Notes: generated by a model not told the origin, from the sequence alone. DNA of 64,000 nt from Chitinophaga jiangningensis (GCF_900142605.1 NZ_FRBL01000001.1:248001-312000), one strand, 5' to 3'. Counted from the stretch's first letter, positions 37,379 through 45,896 are shown. Made by a program: numbers and translations.

Positions 37379-37457
37379 GCAAAATAAAAACGGATCGCTT
37401 CGCGATCCGTTTTTATTTTGCTCCCGCCTCGCCGGCGGGGCAAACCCTACGGGGTTT
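37379..37457. repeat. W-W'-W hairpin element C, three linked hairpins
   Basis: Hairpin 1: perfect 20-bp arms 37379-37398 / 37402-37421, loop TTC. Hairpin 2: 37417-37428 / 37434-37444 with one bulge, sharing TTTGC with hairpin 1. Hairpin 3: AAACCC-tacg-GGGTTT, 37442-37457, sharing AAA with hairpin 2 and overlapping the stop codon of the HD gene. It also has an A/T stretch that could terminate both convergent genes. Confidence 0.85.
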
Positions 37458-38112
37458 ACATCTCCCCTTCCCACTCCGCATAAAAATGCTGTAGATACTG
37501 CTCCATAAACGCATGCCGCTCCTCCGCCAGCTGCTTACCGGTGGTAGTGTTCATTTTATCCTTCAGCAATAGCAGCTTTTCGTAAAAATGATTGATGGTA
37601 GGCGCATTATTGTGTTTATAATCCTCCTTACTCCGGTTTAATACCGGCGCTACCCCAGGATCATATAAAGCGCGGTTTTTAAATCCACCGTAATTAAAGG
37701 CCCTTGCAATACCAATGGCGCCAATGGCATCCAGCCGGTCTGCATCCTGCACAATGCCCAGTTCCGTGGAATAAAAGCCGTTTTCATTATGGCCTCCTTT
37801 AAAGGAGATATACCGGATAATATTTTTTACGTGGTCTATAACGTGCTGCGGCAGTGCTAAACTTTCCATGAAAGCCCCCGCCCTGGCAGGCCCGATTTCC
37901 TCGTCCCCACCGTGGAATTTGGAGTCTGCAATATCGTGCAGCAATGCACCCAGCTCCACCACCAGCAAATCCGACTGCTCCGTGGCCGCTATATGCCTGG
38001 CCTGTTTCCATACCCTGTAAATATGCCACCAATCATGTCCTCCCTCTGCATTTGCCAGCTCCTGCTTTACAAATTTTACCGTCGTTTCTATAATTTCCTG
38101 ATGCTGTTCCAT
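37456..38112 (-). CDS. HD-domain phosphohydrolase (YedJ-like)
   Basis: 218 residues. HD metal ligands: His in GGHDWWHIYRV (about 24), the HD pair in GALLHDIADSKFH (about 55) and Asp in VQDADRLDAIGAIGIARAF (about 124). It resembles stand-alone HD hydrolases of the YedJ group, whose substrates are phosphate esters or nucleotides; the actual one is unknown. TATCTTTA lies 8 bases before the ATG, so the mRNA may have a very short leader. Convergent with the thioesterase. Confidence 0.88.
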   Translation of the reverse strand: MEQHQEIIETTVKFVKQELANAEGGHDWWHIYRVWKQARHIAATEQSDLLVVELGALLHDIADSKFHGGDEEIGPARAGAFMESLALPQHVIDHVKNIIRYISFKGGHNENGFYSTELGIVQDADRLDAIGAIGIARAFNYGGFKNRALYDPGVAPVLNRSKEDYKHNNAPTINHFYEKLLLLKDKMNTTTGKQLAEERHAFMEQYLQHFYAEWEGEM

Positions 38113-38244
38113 GGAAATAAAGATAGGATATTTGCTATTTTTGGCATATTTTCGGGCACCGAATCCCCAGTTCTCCGATAGTTTTAACCACCTTCTATGC
38201 TGACCACCAACTGAATTTCATTAACTGAATGACACTCTAACCTC

Positions 38245-39825
38245 ATGAAGAAGTATTATCCCTTTGCCATTGTACTTGCCGTATTGTGTTGTATAGTGGT
38301 TGTACTGGAATTTTTATCCCTCCGAAACACCAATGGCGTGCTGAGCTACCCGCTGGATGACGCGTTTATCCACATGGCCGTAGCGAAAAATGTTGCCTTT
38401 CACCACATCTGGGGACTCTCCAATGTGGAATGGGTGTCTTCCTCCTCTTCCATACTGTTCACCGTTTTGTTAAGTACCGCCTTCTATATTTTCGGGCTCT
38501 CCTCCTGGTGGCCGCTGATTTTAAGTGCTACCGGCGCTGTATTACTGCTCCTGGAAATGCAACGGGAACTGAACCAGCATACGCACTTATCCACACCCCG
38601 CAAAACTATTGCGATGCTGGCCACTATGCTGGTAGCACCGCTCCCTTTTATGACAATACTGGGCATGGAACATAGTCTCCAAATGGCCCTCACCCTGATA
38701 TTTGTACACCGCTGCGCTACCCGACTGGAAAACAACCAGCTGGCGCTGGGCGATTGGATTGCACCTGCGCTGTGGGGAGCACTCATGATTTCCTGCCGTT
38801 ACGAGAACGCCTATACGGCATTTGTGGTATGCTGCATCCTGGCCCTGCGCAAAAGCTGGAAATCCGCTTTCGTACTGGGTATTATCAGTATTTCACCGGT
38901 CGTGATTTTTGGTGCCCTGATGGTGGTAAAAGGCGGTTACTTCCTGCCCAACTCCCTCATCCTGAAAGGTAAAATGCAGCTGATACGCCTGCTCAACGAT
39001 ACCGTTTCATTCCTGGAAATCACTTCCGTAATCAGCGGCCTGTTTGTAATCACCGGTATTGTGGTAGCAGAACGTTTCCGCAGGAAACAGTTCGACAGAA
39101 CATTTTATGTGCTGACAATCAGTTTCTTCAGCATTATCCTTCACTGCTGCTCGGCAGCCGCCGGATACCTCTACCGGTACGAAGCCTATTTACTGGTATT
39201 AAGCTTCTTCCATCTCTCTATATTATTTATGGAATGGTGGTCACCCGACAAGTTGAAAGACCGGGCAAACTGGCTGTATATACTCACTTTCAGCATTTTC
39301 CTTTGCAACCTGCTGCCCCGTGCGGCTAACTCCCTGCCCCACGCGGTGCGCTGCAGCAAAAATATCTATGACCAGCAATACCAAATGGCCTTGTTCCTGA
39401 AACAATATTATAATCATAAAACGATCGCAGCCAACGATGTGGGAGCTATCAGTTATCTGGGAGATATCAATACCCTCGACTTATGGGGCCTCGGTAACAA
39501 CCAGGTGACCCGTGCGAAACTGCACAAGGAATATACACCCGCCTATGTACACCAGCTGATCGACAGCAGTCAGGCCAAAGTGGCCGTTATTTACGAACAG
39601 TGGTATCTGCCGGAAGTTTATAAAAACTGGCATAAGATCGCTTCCTGGGAAGTATCCAATAATTACATCTGTGCCTATGCTACAGTATGTTTTTATGCTA
39701 CGGTGGAGGAATCCGCTGAAACAATGTATAAAAATCTGAAGCAGTTTGAAGCGCAGTTGCCGCGTGATGTAAAGGTGCAGTATTTCTATAATCAAGGTAA
39801 CGAGGCGCCGCTGGTGCAGCGGTAA
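38245..39825 (+). CDS. Polytopic membrane protein, possible GT-C glycosyltransferase
   Basis: 526 residues with about ten membrane spans. The loop after the first span holds YPLDDAFIHMAVAKN (Asp38, Asp39) followed by GLSNVEWVSSSSS, the acidic pair and loop layout of GT-C lipid-linked sugar transferases such as GT39-type enzymes. The last ~150 residues are soluble (VAVIYEQWYLPEVYKNW) and probably periplasmic. The likely role is sugar transfer onto a lipid or protein acceptor at the inner membrane, but no family can be named with confidence. Confidence 0.6.
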   Translation: MKKYYPFAIVLAVLCCIVVVLEFLSLRNTNGVLSYPLDDAFIHMAVAKNVAFHHIWGLSNVEWVSSSSSILFTVLLSTAFYIFGLSSWWPLILSATGAVLLLLEMQRELNQHTHLSTPRKTIAMLATMLVAPLPFMTILGMEHSLQMALTLIFVHRCATRLENNQLALGDWIAPALWGALMISCRYENAYTAFVVCCILALRKSWKSAFVLGIISISPVVIFGALMVVKGGYFLPNSLILKGKMQLIRLLNDTVSFLEITSVISGLFVITGIVVAERFRRKQFDRTFYVLTISFFSIILHCCSAAAGYLYRYEAYLLVLSFFHLSILFMEWWSPDKLKDRANWLYILTFSIFLCNLLPRAANSLPHAVRCSKNIYDQQYQMALFLKQYYNHKTIAANDVGAISYLGDINTLDLWGLGNNQVTRAKLHKEYTPAYVHQLIDSSQAKVAVIYEQWYLPEVYKNWHKIASWEVSNNYICAYATVCFYATVEESAETMYKNLKQFEAQLPRDVKVQYFYNQGNEAPLVQR

Positions 39826-39827
39826 TT

Positions 39828-39900
39828 CACGCATTTCCCTGTGTGCCGAAGGCACACAGGGAAATGCGTGAGGTAGCAGGCTGGTGCCTGCTACCTCACG
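39828..39900. repeat. W-W'-W paired hairpin element D
   Basis: Hairpin 1: perfect 20-bp arms 39828-39847 / 39851-39870, loop GAA. Hairpin 2: perfect 15-bp arms 39867-39881 / 39886-39900, loop TGGT. Shared word CGTG at 39867-39870; CACG at both ends. It starts two bases after the stop of the GT-C-like gene. Confidence 0.92.
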
Positions 39901-39948
39901 CAATATCTGATGCAAAACATTTTAATGAGAGAAGGGGTTATAAACTGT

Positions 39949-40296
39949 ATGATACAGATAAAGAGAGTATACATGCAGTATAGTGAAGACGACGGTTACC
40001 GTGTGCTGGTAGACCGTCTGTGGCCACGGGGCCTCTCCAGAGAGAAGGCCCATGTGGATGAGTGGCTCAAAGAGATAGCACCCAGCGATGAACTACGGAA
40101 ATGGTTCAATCATGATCCGGAGCGCTATCCGGTTTTTAAACAACGGTATGAAAAAGAACTTGCGTTGCACGAAGACCTCGTAAAAGAACTTCGTAAAAAG
40201 GCGGCACATGGCCGGGTAACTTTGTTATATGGCGCCAAAGATGAAGAACATAACCAGGCAGTGGTACTGGCGGAGATCTTAAAAAAGCAGCATTAA
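39949..40296 (+). CDS. DUF488 family protein
   Basis: 115 residues from ATG 39949 (MIQIKRVYMQYSEDDGYRVL). The family signature VDRLWPRGLSREKAHVDEWLKEIAPS and the end VTLLYGAKDEEHNQAVVL are clear. Function of DUF488 proteins is not established. A start at 39910 would add 13 residues with no family match. Its TAA overlaps the stop of the convergent siroheme gene by two bases. Confidence 0.88.
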   Translation: MIQIKRVYMQYSEDDGYRVLVDRLWPRGLSREKAHVDEWLKEIAPSDELRKWFNHDPERYPVFKQRYEKELALHEDLVKELRKKAAHGRVTLLYGAKDEEHNQAVVLAEILKKQH

Positions 40297-40886
40297 AGCT
40301 CTTTCGTTTCCGGATCTACCAGCACATCCGTGATGCTGTTCAGCTTTTTCACCTTTGCGGCAAAATCGCCTTTTAGTTTATCTCTGATGAGGTGTAATTT
40401 ATTCAGTACTTCATCCAGGGTATCTGGAATAGCTTCCTGCAATACCTGTTTGAGGCGCTTGGCTACGGTGGGTGATTTCCCATTGGTAGAAATCGCAATT
40501 TTCAGATTGCCTTTCTGCACAATAGAGCCCAGGTAAAAATCACATAATTCAGGTGTGTCTGCCACGTTGATCAGCACCTTACTGCACTTTGCTTTTTCCC
40601 ATACGCTTTGATTCAGCTCTTTGTTATTCGTGGCTGCAATCACCAGATCTTTTCCAAAGAGATCGCCACAGGAAAAGGCTTTTTCCACCAGTTCCACATT
40701 AGCGTATTGCTTTGCGAGGGTTTTGAGCTCAGGCAAAAAGGACAGCGACACCACTGTAACAGTTGCTTCCGGGCTGTTTTGCAGCATAGCATTTACTTTT
40801 TCCAACCCAACATTTCCTCCGCCCACTACCAATACATGGAGGCGGTGCAACTTAAAGAATACGGGAAACAACTGATTTTCTTCCAT
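40293..40886 (-). CDS. Precorrin-2 dehydrogenase / sirohydrochlorin ferrochelatase domain (CysG N-terminal type)
   Basis: 197 residues equal to the N-terminal part of CysG or to Met8/SirC. NAD-dependent oxidation of precorrin-2 to sirohydrochlorin, and possibly Fe insertion to siroheme. HVLVVGGGNVGLEKV is the Rossmann NAD loop (about 14-28); VAATNN and NVADTPELCDFYLGS follow, the latter containing the conserved catalytic Asp; AISTNGKSPTVAKRLKQ is the sirohydrochlorin-site signature. The ATG overlaps the last base of the cobA stop, so the two are translated as a unit and feed siroheme to the reductase upstream. Confidence 0.92.
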   Translation of the reverse strand: MEENQLFPVFFKLHRLHVLVVGGGNVGLEKVNAMLQNSPEATVTVVSLSFLPELKTLAKQYANVELVEKAFSCGDLFGKDLVIAATNNKELNQSVWEKAKCSKVLINVADTPELCDFYLGSIVQKGNLKIAISTNGKSPTVAKRLKQVLQEAIPDTLDEVLNKLHLIRDKLKGDFAAKVKKLNSITDVLVDPETKEL

Positions 40887-41662
40887 TATACTGCGATTTT
40901 TAAACCTTCGGACACCCTGGTTTGAAGGGCCTGGAACGCTTCATGGAAGCGCACCACTTCACCTATCACGATAATAGCAGGGTTGTGCAGTTGCTGTGCC
41001 TCAGCGATGTTTACCAGGTCGGAAACATTTCCTACGCCCAACTTCTGATCAGGCAGGGTACCATTTTGAATGATGGCGGCAGGGATACTTCCTTTACCGG
41101 CAGCTTCGTAGATACCTGCAATTTCATGCAGCTTGCTCATACCCATCAGAATTACGACGGTAGTATTTGCAGAGATGGCATGTTCGAGGTCGCGGGAGAG
41201 ATTACCATTTCTTGTGTTGCCGGTAATGACCCAAAAACCTTCACTGACATTTCTTGCGGTAACAGGAATCTTGTTCATTCCTGGTACCGCGATCGCACTC
41301 GTTATACCTGGGATCACTTCGGTAGCAATTCCGAACTGCTGCGCAAAAGCAATTTCTTCGGAACCACGGCCGAACACAAAGGAGTCACCCCCTTTCAGCC
41401 TTACCACACTACCATATGTGAGTGCATACTTCACAATCATGCGGTTGATTTCTTCCTGTGGATACACGTGCATACCTGCGCGTTTTCCTACAAACCTGCA
41501 AAGGCAATCAGCGGGTGCATGTTCCAGCAATTCATTATTCGACAATGCATCATAAAGAATTACCCGGGCATTCTGAATCGCCTTTAACCCTTTTACCGTG
41601 ATCAGTTCCGGATCACCAGGTCCGGCGCCTACGAGGGTGAGTTTCGGTTGTATATGTTGCAT
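40886..41662 (-). CDS. cobA: Uroporphyrinogen-III C-methyltransferase
   Basis: 258 residues from ATG 41662 (MQHIQPKLTLVGAGPGDPELITVKG). Two SAM-dependent methylations of uroporphyrinogen III to precorrin-2. GAGPGDPELITVKG, YDAL, KRAG, VRLKGGDSFVFGRGSEE and the GITSA loop all match the SUMT family. A longer frame to 41992 runs back into the reductase gene and is not used. Position: 55 bases after the reductase stop and overlapping the next gene by one base. The three genes make siroheme and the enzyme that needs it. Confidence 0.95.
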   Translation of the reverse strand: MQHIQPKLTLVGAGPGDPELITVKGLKAIQNARVILYDALSNNELLEHAPADCLCRFVGKRAGMHVYPQEEINRMIVKYALTYGSVVRLKGGDSFVFGRGSEEIAFAQQFGIATEVIPGITSAIAVPGMNKIPVTARNVSEGFWVITGNTRNGNLSRDLEHAISANTTVVILMGMSKLHEIAGIYEAAGKGSIPAAIIQNGTLPDQKLGVGNVSDLVNIAEAQQLHNPAIIVIGEVVRFHEAFQALQTRVSEGLKIAV

Positions 41663-41717
41663 GATTGTAAGTTTTAGAAAGATAGAAAAAATTATTGATG
41701 GTACCTGGCAGATTAAA

Positions 41718-43829
41718 TTATGCCTGTACGGTGGCAGCTTTCTGTACACGGAAAGCTTGTGCTGCCTGGTAGAAATCTGCTGCCTGTTTGTAATAAGCTT
41801 TTGCGAATGTTTCCGTAGGCTCGTTACTGTTAATCTGCAGTACCACCGTTTTGAAATCACCTTCGAAACTGAACTGGCCGGTTGCGATGAAGTTTTTCTC
41901 AAAATCGTTGAGGATGCCAATTTGTGTGTTACAAGCAATTCCTTCGCCGAGCAGCAGTGCTTTAGCAGTTTGAACGAAAGTGGAATAAGCATGATAGATA
42001 CCGTCTGCGAATTGACCTTTGTCGAACGCTTCTGTACCCAGTTCCAGTTTTTCTTGTGCTTCCAGCAGCAGTGTAGCTACGAGGTCGATTACTACACCGG
42101 CACACTCTCCTACGCCAATGGCGGTGGCAAACTGTTCTGCCTGGCCCCAGTCGATGAATGCATCATCGGTGATGGCGCTCAGATCAGCCAAAGGTTTCAG
42201 CAGTTCGTAGAAATATTTTTCGCCCTGGCGGTCGTAGTATTCGTTGAATTTTTCATTTTCCTGGCCGTTGATTTCGTAGTCGTGCAGCAGGGTGCGGAGT
42301 ACATCCGGACCGCGGCGGCTTGGCACTTTGATCACTTTGTCGGCTACACGGCCTTCGCCGTTACCTACGATACCACCGCCTAACAATACTTGCAGCGCAG
42401 GCAGTGTTTTACCGCCGCTTTTCAGGGAACTACCGTGGAAGCCGATGCTGGCGATGCCGTGCTGGCCGCAGGAGTTCATACATCCACTGATTTTTATTTT
42501 GATGTCTTTGTTATGAACGAGGTCAGGAAACTCAGCTGCGATTACATTTTCCAGTGCTTCGGCGATACCGGTGCTGCTGGAGATGGCCAGGTTACAGGTA
42601 TCAGTGCCGGGGCAGGCGGTGATGTCGGCGATGCTGTCGAAACCAGCAGCAGCGAAGCCTTGTGCTTCCAATACGCTGAAAACATATGGCAAATGTGCCG
42701 GCAGGATGTATTTGAGCAGTAGGCCCTGGTTGGCTGTAACACGCACATCATCTGCAATCACCGGGCGCAGTGCCTCGATAAGCTGGCGGCTAACGGTGGA
42801 GGAGATATTTCCTAAAGGCACTTTCACGTATGCAGCGAAATAGCCTTTTTGTTTCTGTTCAAAAACGTTGGTGGCTTTCCAGGTTTCGAACAATTTGGGA
42901 TCGCGGATGGTAAAGGCCGGCACTGTTCCTGTTACAGGAGCTTCGGAGTTTTTGTACGCCTCATAGTCCACTTTCACCGATTTATTTTTCACTGCCTTGT
43001 ATTCTTCTTTCACGAGGCGGTCGAATTCTTCCCAGCCCAGTTTCTGCACCAGGAATTTCATCCTGGCTTTGTGTCTGCTGGTTCTTTCGCCGTAGCGGTC
43101 GAATACGCGGAGTACATTTTCAATATATGGGATGAGCTGATCTTCTTCCAGGAATTCGAACGCAGTTTTAGCGAGAAAAGGCTGGGCGCCGAGGCCGCCG
43201 CCTACCAGTACTTTAAAACCGCGTACGGTTTTACCGTTCACTTCTTTCACTTTCGGGATCATACCGAAGTCGTGCATAAATGCCCATGCCGAGTCCGCAT
43301 CACTGGAAGAGAAAGCAATTTTTATTTTACGGCCCATATCCTGGCAGATAGGGTTACGCAGGAAGTAGCGGAAAGCTGCGTCTGCATAAGGAGTTACATC
43401 AAACGGCTCTTCCGGATCGATGCCAGCGCGGTCAGATGCGGTGATGTTACGTACAGTATTACCGCAGGCTTCGCGGATGGTGACATCGTCCTGTTCCAGT
43501 TTAGACCAGAGTTCAGGCGTTCTGTCCAGACTCACGAAATGGATTTGTACATCCTGACGGGTGGTCAGGTGCAGGTTTCCGGTGGAATATTCGTCGGAGA
43601 TATCAGCAATTCTTTTCCATTGCTGCAGCGTCATTTTACCATAGGGCAGTTTGATACGTACCATTTGTACGCCTTGCTGGCGCTGGCCATATACGCCACG
43701 TGCCAGGCGGAGACTACGGAATTTCTCTTCAGGGATGCTGCCTTCGCGGAAAAGGCGGATCTTTCTTTCCAGCTCAATGATATCGCGTTCTACGATCGGA
43801 TTTTCGAGTTCTGTTCTGAAGCTTTGCAT
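41718..43829 (-). CDS. Siroheme-dependent sulfite/nitrite reductase with HEPN-like C-terminus
   Basis: 703 residues. Two ferredoxin-like half domains and two siroheme/4Fe-4S halves, as in ferredoxin-dependent sulfite or nitrite reductases. Cluster ligands: ACPGTDTC (Cys pair C-x5-C, about 406) and SGCMNSC (C-x3-C, about 453). NLHLTTRQDVQIH and GNTVRNITASDRAG carry siroheme contacts. The last ~140 residues are helical and HEPN-like. Six-electron reduction of sulfite to sulfide, or nitrite to ammonia. The leader's Cys codons favour sulfite. First gene of the operon with cobA and the siroheme dehydrogenase; preceded by an attenuator-like leader. Confidence 0.9.
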   Translation of the reverse strand: MQSFRTELENPIVERDIIELERKIRLFREGSIPEEKFRSLRLARGVYGQRQQGVQMVRIKLPYGKMTLQQWKRIADISDEYSTGNLHLTTRQDVQIHFVSLDRTPELWSKLEQDDVTIREACGNTVRNITASDRAGIDPEEPFDVTPYADAAFRYFLRNPICQDMGRKIKIAFSSSDADSAWAFMHDFGMIPKVKEVNGKTVRGFKVLVGGGLGAQPFLAKTAFEFLEEDQLIPYIENVLRVFDRYGERTSRHKARMKFLVQKLGWEEFDRLVKEEYKAVKNKSVKVDYEAYKNSEAPVTGTVPAFTIRDPKLFETWKATNVFEQKQKGYFAAYVKVPLGNISSTVSRQLIEALRPVIADDVRVTANQGLLLKYILPAHLPYVFSVLEAQGFAAAGFDSIADITACPGTDTCNLAISSSTGIAEALENVIAAEFPDLVHNKDIKIKISGCMNSCGQHGIASIGFHGSSLKSGGKTLPALQVLLGGGIVGNGEGRVADKVIKVPSRRGPDVLRTLLHDYEINGQENEKFNEYYDRQGEKYFYELLKPLADLSAITDDAFIDWGQAEQFATAIGVGECAGVVIDLVATLLLEAQEKLELGTEAFDKGQFADGIYHAYSTFVQTAKALLLGEGIACNTQIGILNDFEKNFIATGQFSFEGDFKTVVLQINSNEPTETFAKAYYKQAADFYQAAQAFRVQKAATVQA

Positions 43830-43899
43830 AACAAATATTTTCTGGTGGTAGATTGCTGAATTTGATTTGACTAACGGGCTTTTTGGTTGCTTGCTCTAC

Positions 43900-43928
43900 A
43901 AAAAAGCCCCCGGGTGTTTTCCGGAGGC
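43900..43928 (-). terminator. Leader (attenuator) terminator of the sulfite reductase operon
   Basis: On the minus strand: GCCTCCGG, 7-base loop, CCGGGGGC (one G-U pair), then six T. It lies inside the leader, 71 bases before the reductase ATG, so it would stop transcription before the operon unless its 5' arm is taken by the upstream segment GGAGGC (43982-43977). Confidence 0.85.
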
Positions 43929-43963
43929 AGTTTATTTATAATCAATTAGTTAATTGTTCTTGA

Positions 43964-44038
43964 TCATAATGCACACGCCTCCTGGGTCATTGACATCCAA
44001 CAACATGCGACAAACTTCCTTATCCGTCTATTACCCAT
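43964..44038 (-). CDS. Cys-rich leader peptide (24 residues)
   Basis: ATG at 44038, TGA at 43966-43964. The N-terminal half is basic (GNRRIRKF); then come residues 11-17 ACCWMSM and an end with QEACAL. Three Cys and three Met in 24 residues is far above chance. Tandem TGT codons (12, 13) lie 17 bases before the GGAGGC segment that can pair with the terminator. A ribosome held at those codons would leave GGAGGC free to form the antiterminator; one reaching the stop would cover it. A second overlapping frame (44006-43950, 18 residues, one Cys) has a better Shine-Dalgarno but its Cys codon lies after GGAGGC, which fits the logic less well. Confidence 0.7.
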   Translation of the reverse strand: MGNRRIRKFVACCWMSMTQEACAL

Positions 44039-44065
44039 ATTCCCTATAATTTTAGTAGAGTAATA

Positions 44066-44095
44066 CAAAGATATAGGACGAGGTTATCATTCCAA
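44066..44095 (-). promoter_or_regulatory. Consensus promoter of the sulfite reductase operon
   Basis: On the minus strand: TTG (44095-44093), exactly 19 bases, TATCTTTG (44073-44066). Transcription should begin near 44059, about 20 bases before the leader peptide ATG. Confidence 0.85.
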
Positions 44096-44189
44096 AACTT
44101 TTTTTAATAAAAAATGGGGGTGTTATTTAGATAAATTTCAAAAAATGGAGGCGCGAAAATCCGGTGGATCATGGCGGGGCGAAAAATGA

Positions 44190-44200
44190 CATCTCCCTAA
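44190..44200 (-). repeat. Dispersed intergenic word, copy 4
   Basis: CATCTCCCTAA on the plus strand, with the left context AAATGA identical to copy 1. Confidence 0.6.
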
Positions 44201-44330
44201 CCCAATACCAGCAAGCATTACAAACAACAGCACCGCTAAAAAGTAGCACGATTCCGGGCTTTGCCGCATAACCTATTATTATGGGTAATAACTTATTGTT
44301 ATGGCTTTAACAGGCAGAAAAATAAAGAGT

Positions 44331-44338
44331 TAACTTTG
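44331..44338 (+). promoter_or_regulatory. -7 promoter box for the HAD phosphatase
   Basis: TAACTTTG, 17 bases before the ATG; the -33 site is not consensus. A very short leader is implied. Confidence 0.55.
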
Positions 44339-44355
44339 CGCCGCAAATCGGAATT

Positions 44356-45015
44356 ATGATTAATACAGTAATATTTGATATGGATGGCCTGCTGGTGGAT
44401 TCAGAACCTTTATGGGGGCTGGCGATGCAGGAGGTATTTAATACAGTAGGGGTAACACTGACTCCTGACCTGTGGCATAAGACCACCGGCTTACGTACGA
44501 AGGAGGTGGTAAACTACTGGCACCGCCATTTTAACTGGAGTGGAAAGAGCGAAGAGCAGGTAACGGATGAGATTATCGCTACGGTAATAAACATGATCAT
44601 TGCGCAAGGCAGATCCATGGAGGGTTTACATTATATATTGGATTTCTTTAAAGAGAGGAAATTTAAGATAGGGCTGGCCTCTTCGTCCCCTAAAAAGCTG
44701 ATTGATGCGGTGATCGAACATTTGGGCATTCGCGACTATTTTCAGGCGGTGGCCTCTGCCGAATTTGAGGATTACGGCAAGCCGCACCCGGCGGTGTACC
44801 TGGCCTGTGCTAAAGCGCTGGGGAGCAGTCCACTGGAATGTATAGCATTTGAAGACAGTGTTACCGGCATGACGGCCGCCAAGGCAGCCCGCATGATTAC
44901 GGTGGTGGTGCCGGAGGCGCATAACAGGCAGGATGCGCGGTATGCGCTGGCGAATCTGAAGCTGGATTCGTTGTTGGAGTTTAATGATGCTAAGCTGCTG
45001 GCGATACAGCATTAA
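44356..45015 (+). CDS. hxpB: HAD-family sugar-phosphate phosphatase (HxpB/YniC-like)
   Basis: 219 residues, HAD superfamily with an alpha-helical cap. Motif I is FDMDGLLVDSEPLW (Asp8, Asp10), motif II is LASSSPKK, motif III is the Lys in YGKPHPAVYL, and motif IV is ECIAFEDSVTGMTAAKAA. The WGLAMQEVF cap start and overall length match E. coli YniC, which dephosphorylates hexitol and 2-deoxyglucose phosphates. Substrate assignment is by similarity to that group only. Followed after one base by paired hairpin element E. Confidence 0.85.
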   Translation: MINTVIFDMDGLLVDSEPLWGLAMQEVFNTVGVTLTPDLWHKTTGLRTKEVVNYWHRHFNWSGKSEEQVTDEIIATVINMIIAQGRSMEGLHYILDFFKERKFKIGLASSSPKKLIDAVIEHLGIRDYFQAVASAEFEDYGKPHPAVYLACAKALGSSPLECIAFEDSVTGMTAAKAARMITVVVPEAHNRQDARYALANLKLDSLLEFNDAKLLAIQH

Positions 45016-45016
45016 T

Positions 45017-45089
45017 AACCTTTTCCCACTGTTTCCTTCGGCAACAGTGGGAAAAGGTTCGGGTGATGGCGGCCGCCATCACCCGAACC
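45017..45089. repeat. W-W'-W paired hairpin element E
   Basis: Hairpin 1: 17-bp arms 45017-45033 / 45043-45059 around a partly pairing 9-base centre containing CCTTCGG. Hairpin 2: a perfect loopless 34-base palindrome 45056-45089. Shared word GGTT at 45056-45059; AACC at both ends. Confidence 0.9.
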
Positions 45090-45111
45090 GGAAAAAAGAA
45101 CATTCATTCTT

Positions 45112-45876
45112 ATGAAAATCGTAGACCTCTCCAAAACGATTGCTTATAACAAGCAAGACCCCTGGTTTATGCGCATAAAAATCAGGCATAAGCCCCACCG
45201 CAAAAGCAAAGGACTGATTCGTTTTTTTATCGGCTTGCCGGCAAAGCTCTTCCCACGCGGATTTGAGGGCTGGGCAGATGATAAGATCCTTGGCATGGGT
45301 GTACATGCGGCCACTCACATTGACGCCCCGTGGCACTACTCTCCCACTGTGGATGGCAAGCCTGCCAAAACCATTGACGAAATACCATTAGAGTGGTGTT
45401 ATGGAGATGGGGTAGTGATTAATATGACTCACAAGGCCGATTTTGAAGAGATCACCCTGGCAGATATACAGGCGGATATTGCCCGTACCGGTGTGGAAAT
45501 TAAGCCAGGCACAATTGTGTTGATTCATACGGGCCGGGATCAGTACATCGGTACTAAGGACTATCCGATGCGGGGCACCGGTATGAGCGCGGAGGCCACA
45601 CACTGGCTGATTGACCAGGGTGTGAAAGTGATGGGTATTGATCAGTGGGGCTTTGATCTCCCATTAAAATATATGGCCGAAAATGCCAAAAAACTCGGAA
45701 AAAACGACTATTTCTGGCAGGCACACCTGGTAGGGCAGCAGAAAGAGTATTGCCATATGGAGCAGTTGGTAAACCTGGGGGCGTTGCCGCCTTCAGGGTT
45801 TAAGGTGAGTGTGTTTCCTTTGAAGATTAAGGGAGCGAGCGCGGCGCCGGCACGGGTAGTAGCGATATTTGAGTAG
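45112..45876 (+). CDS. Cyclase family protein (kynurenine formamidase-like metal hydrolase)
   Basis: 254 residues. The cyclase-family metal motif is HAATHIDAPWHY (about 65-76), a version of HxGTHxDxPxH. VLIHTGRDQY, GTGMSAEATHWLIDQGVKVMGIDQWGFD and CHMEQLVNLGALPPSGFKV are also typical of the fold. Relatives hydrolyse N-formylkynurenine, isatin or other amides. The substrate here is unknown, and no tryptophan-degradation genes are nearby. Ends before a strong terminator. Confidence 0.87.
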   Translation: MKIVDLSKTIAYNKQDPWFMRIKIRHKPHRKSKGLIRFFIGLPAKLFPRGFEGWADDKILGMGVHAATHIDAPWHYSPTVDGKPAKTIDEIPLEWCYGDGVVINMTHKADFEEITLADIQADIARTGVEIKPGTIVLIHTGRDQYIGTKDYPMRGTGMSAEATHWLIDQGVKVMGIDQWGFDLPLKYMAENAKKLGKNDYFWQAHLVGQQKEYCHMEQLVNLGALPPSGFKVSVFPLKIKGASAAPARVVAIFE

Positions 45877-45896
45877 CGCGTTAAGATCCTGCCAAC

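Larger units (their letters stand above)
44039..44355. other. Divergent intergenic gap
   Basis: Holds the reductase promoter, one copy of the dispersed 11-mer and the -7 box of the HAD gene. No gene seen in the rest. Confidence 0.6.

Noticed and set aside
42849..43859. Plus-strand open frame (336 codons) over the sulfite reductase
   Set aside because: Shadow; the opposite strand carries all cluster and siroheme motifs.
43950..44006. An 18-codon frame overlapping the leader peptide, with a better Shine-Dalgarno (AAGGAAG)
   Set aside because: Its single Cys codon lies after the GGAGGC segment, so stalling there would cover the antiterminator; the other frame fits the attenuation geometry. It could still be translated.
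43830..44060. A SAM or cobalamin riboswitch upstream of the sulfite reductase
   Set aside because: I could not find the conserved core of any known class; the short leader with an ORF and terminator explains the region better.
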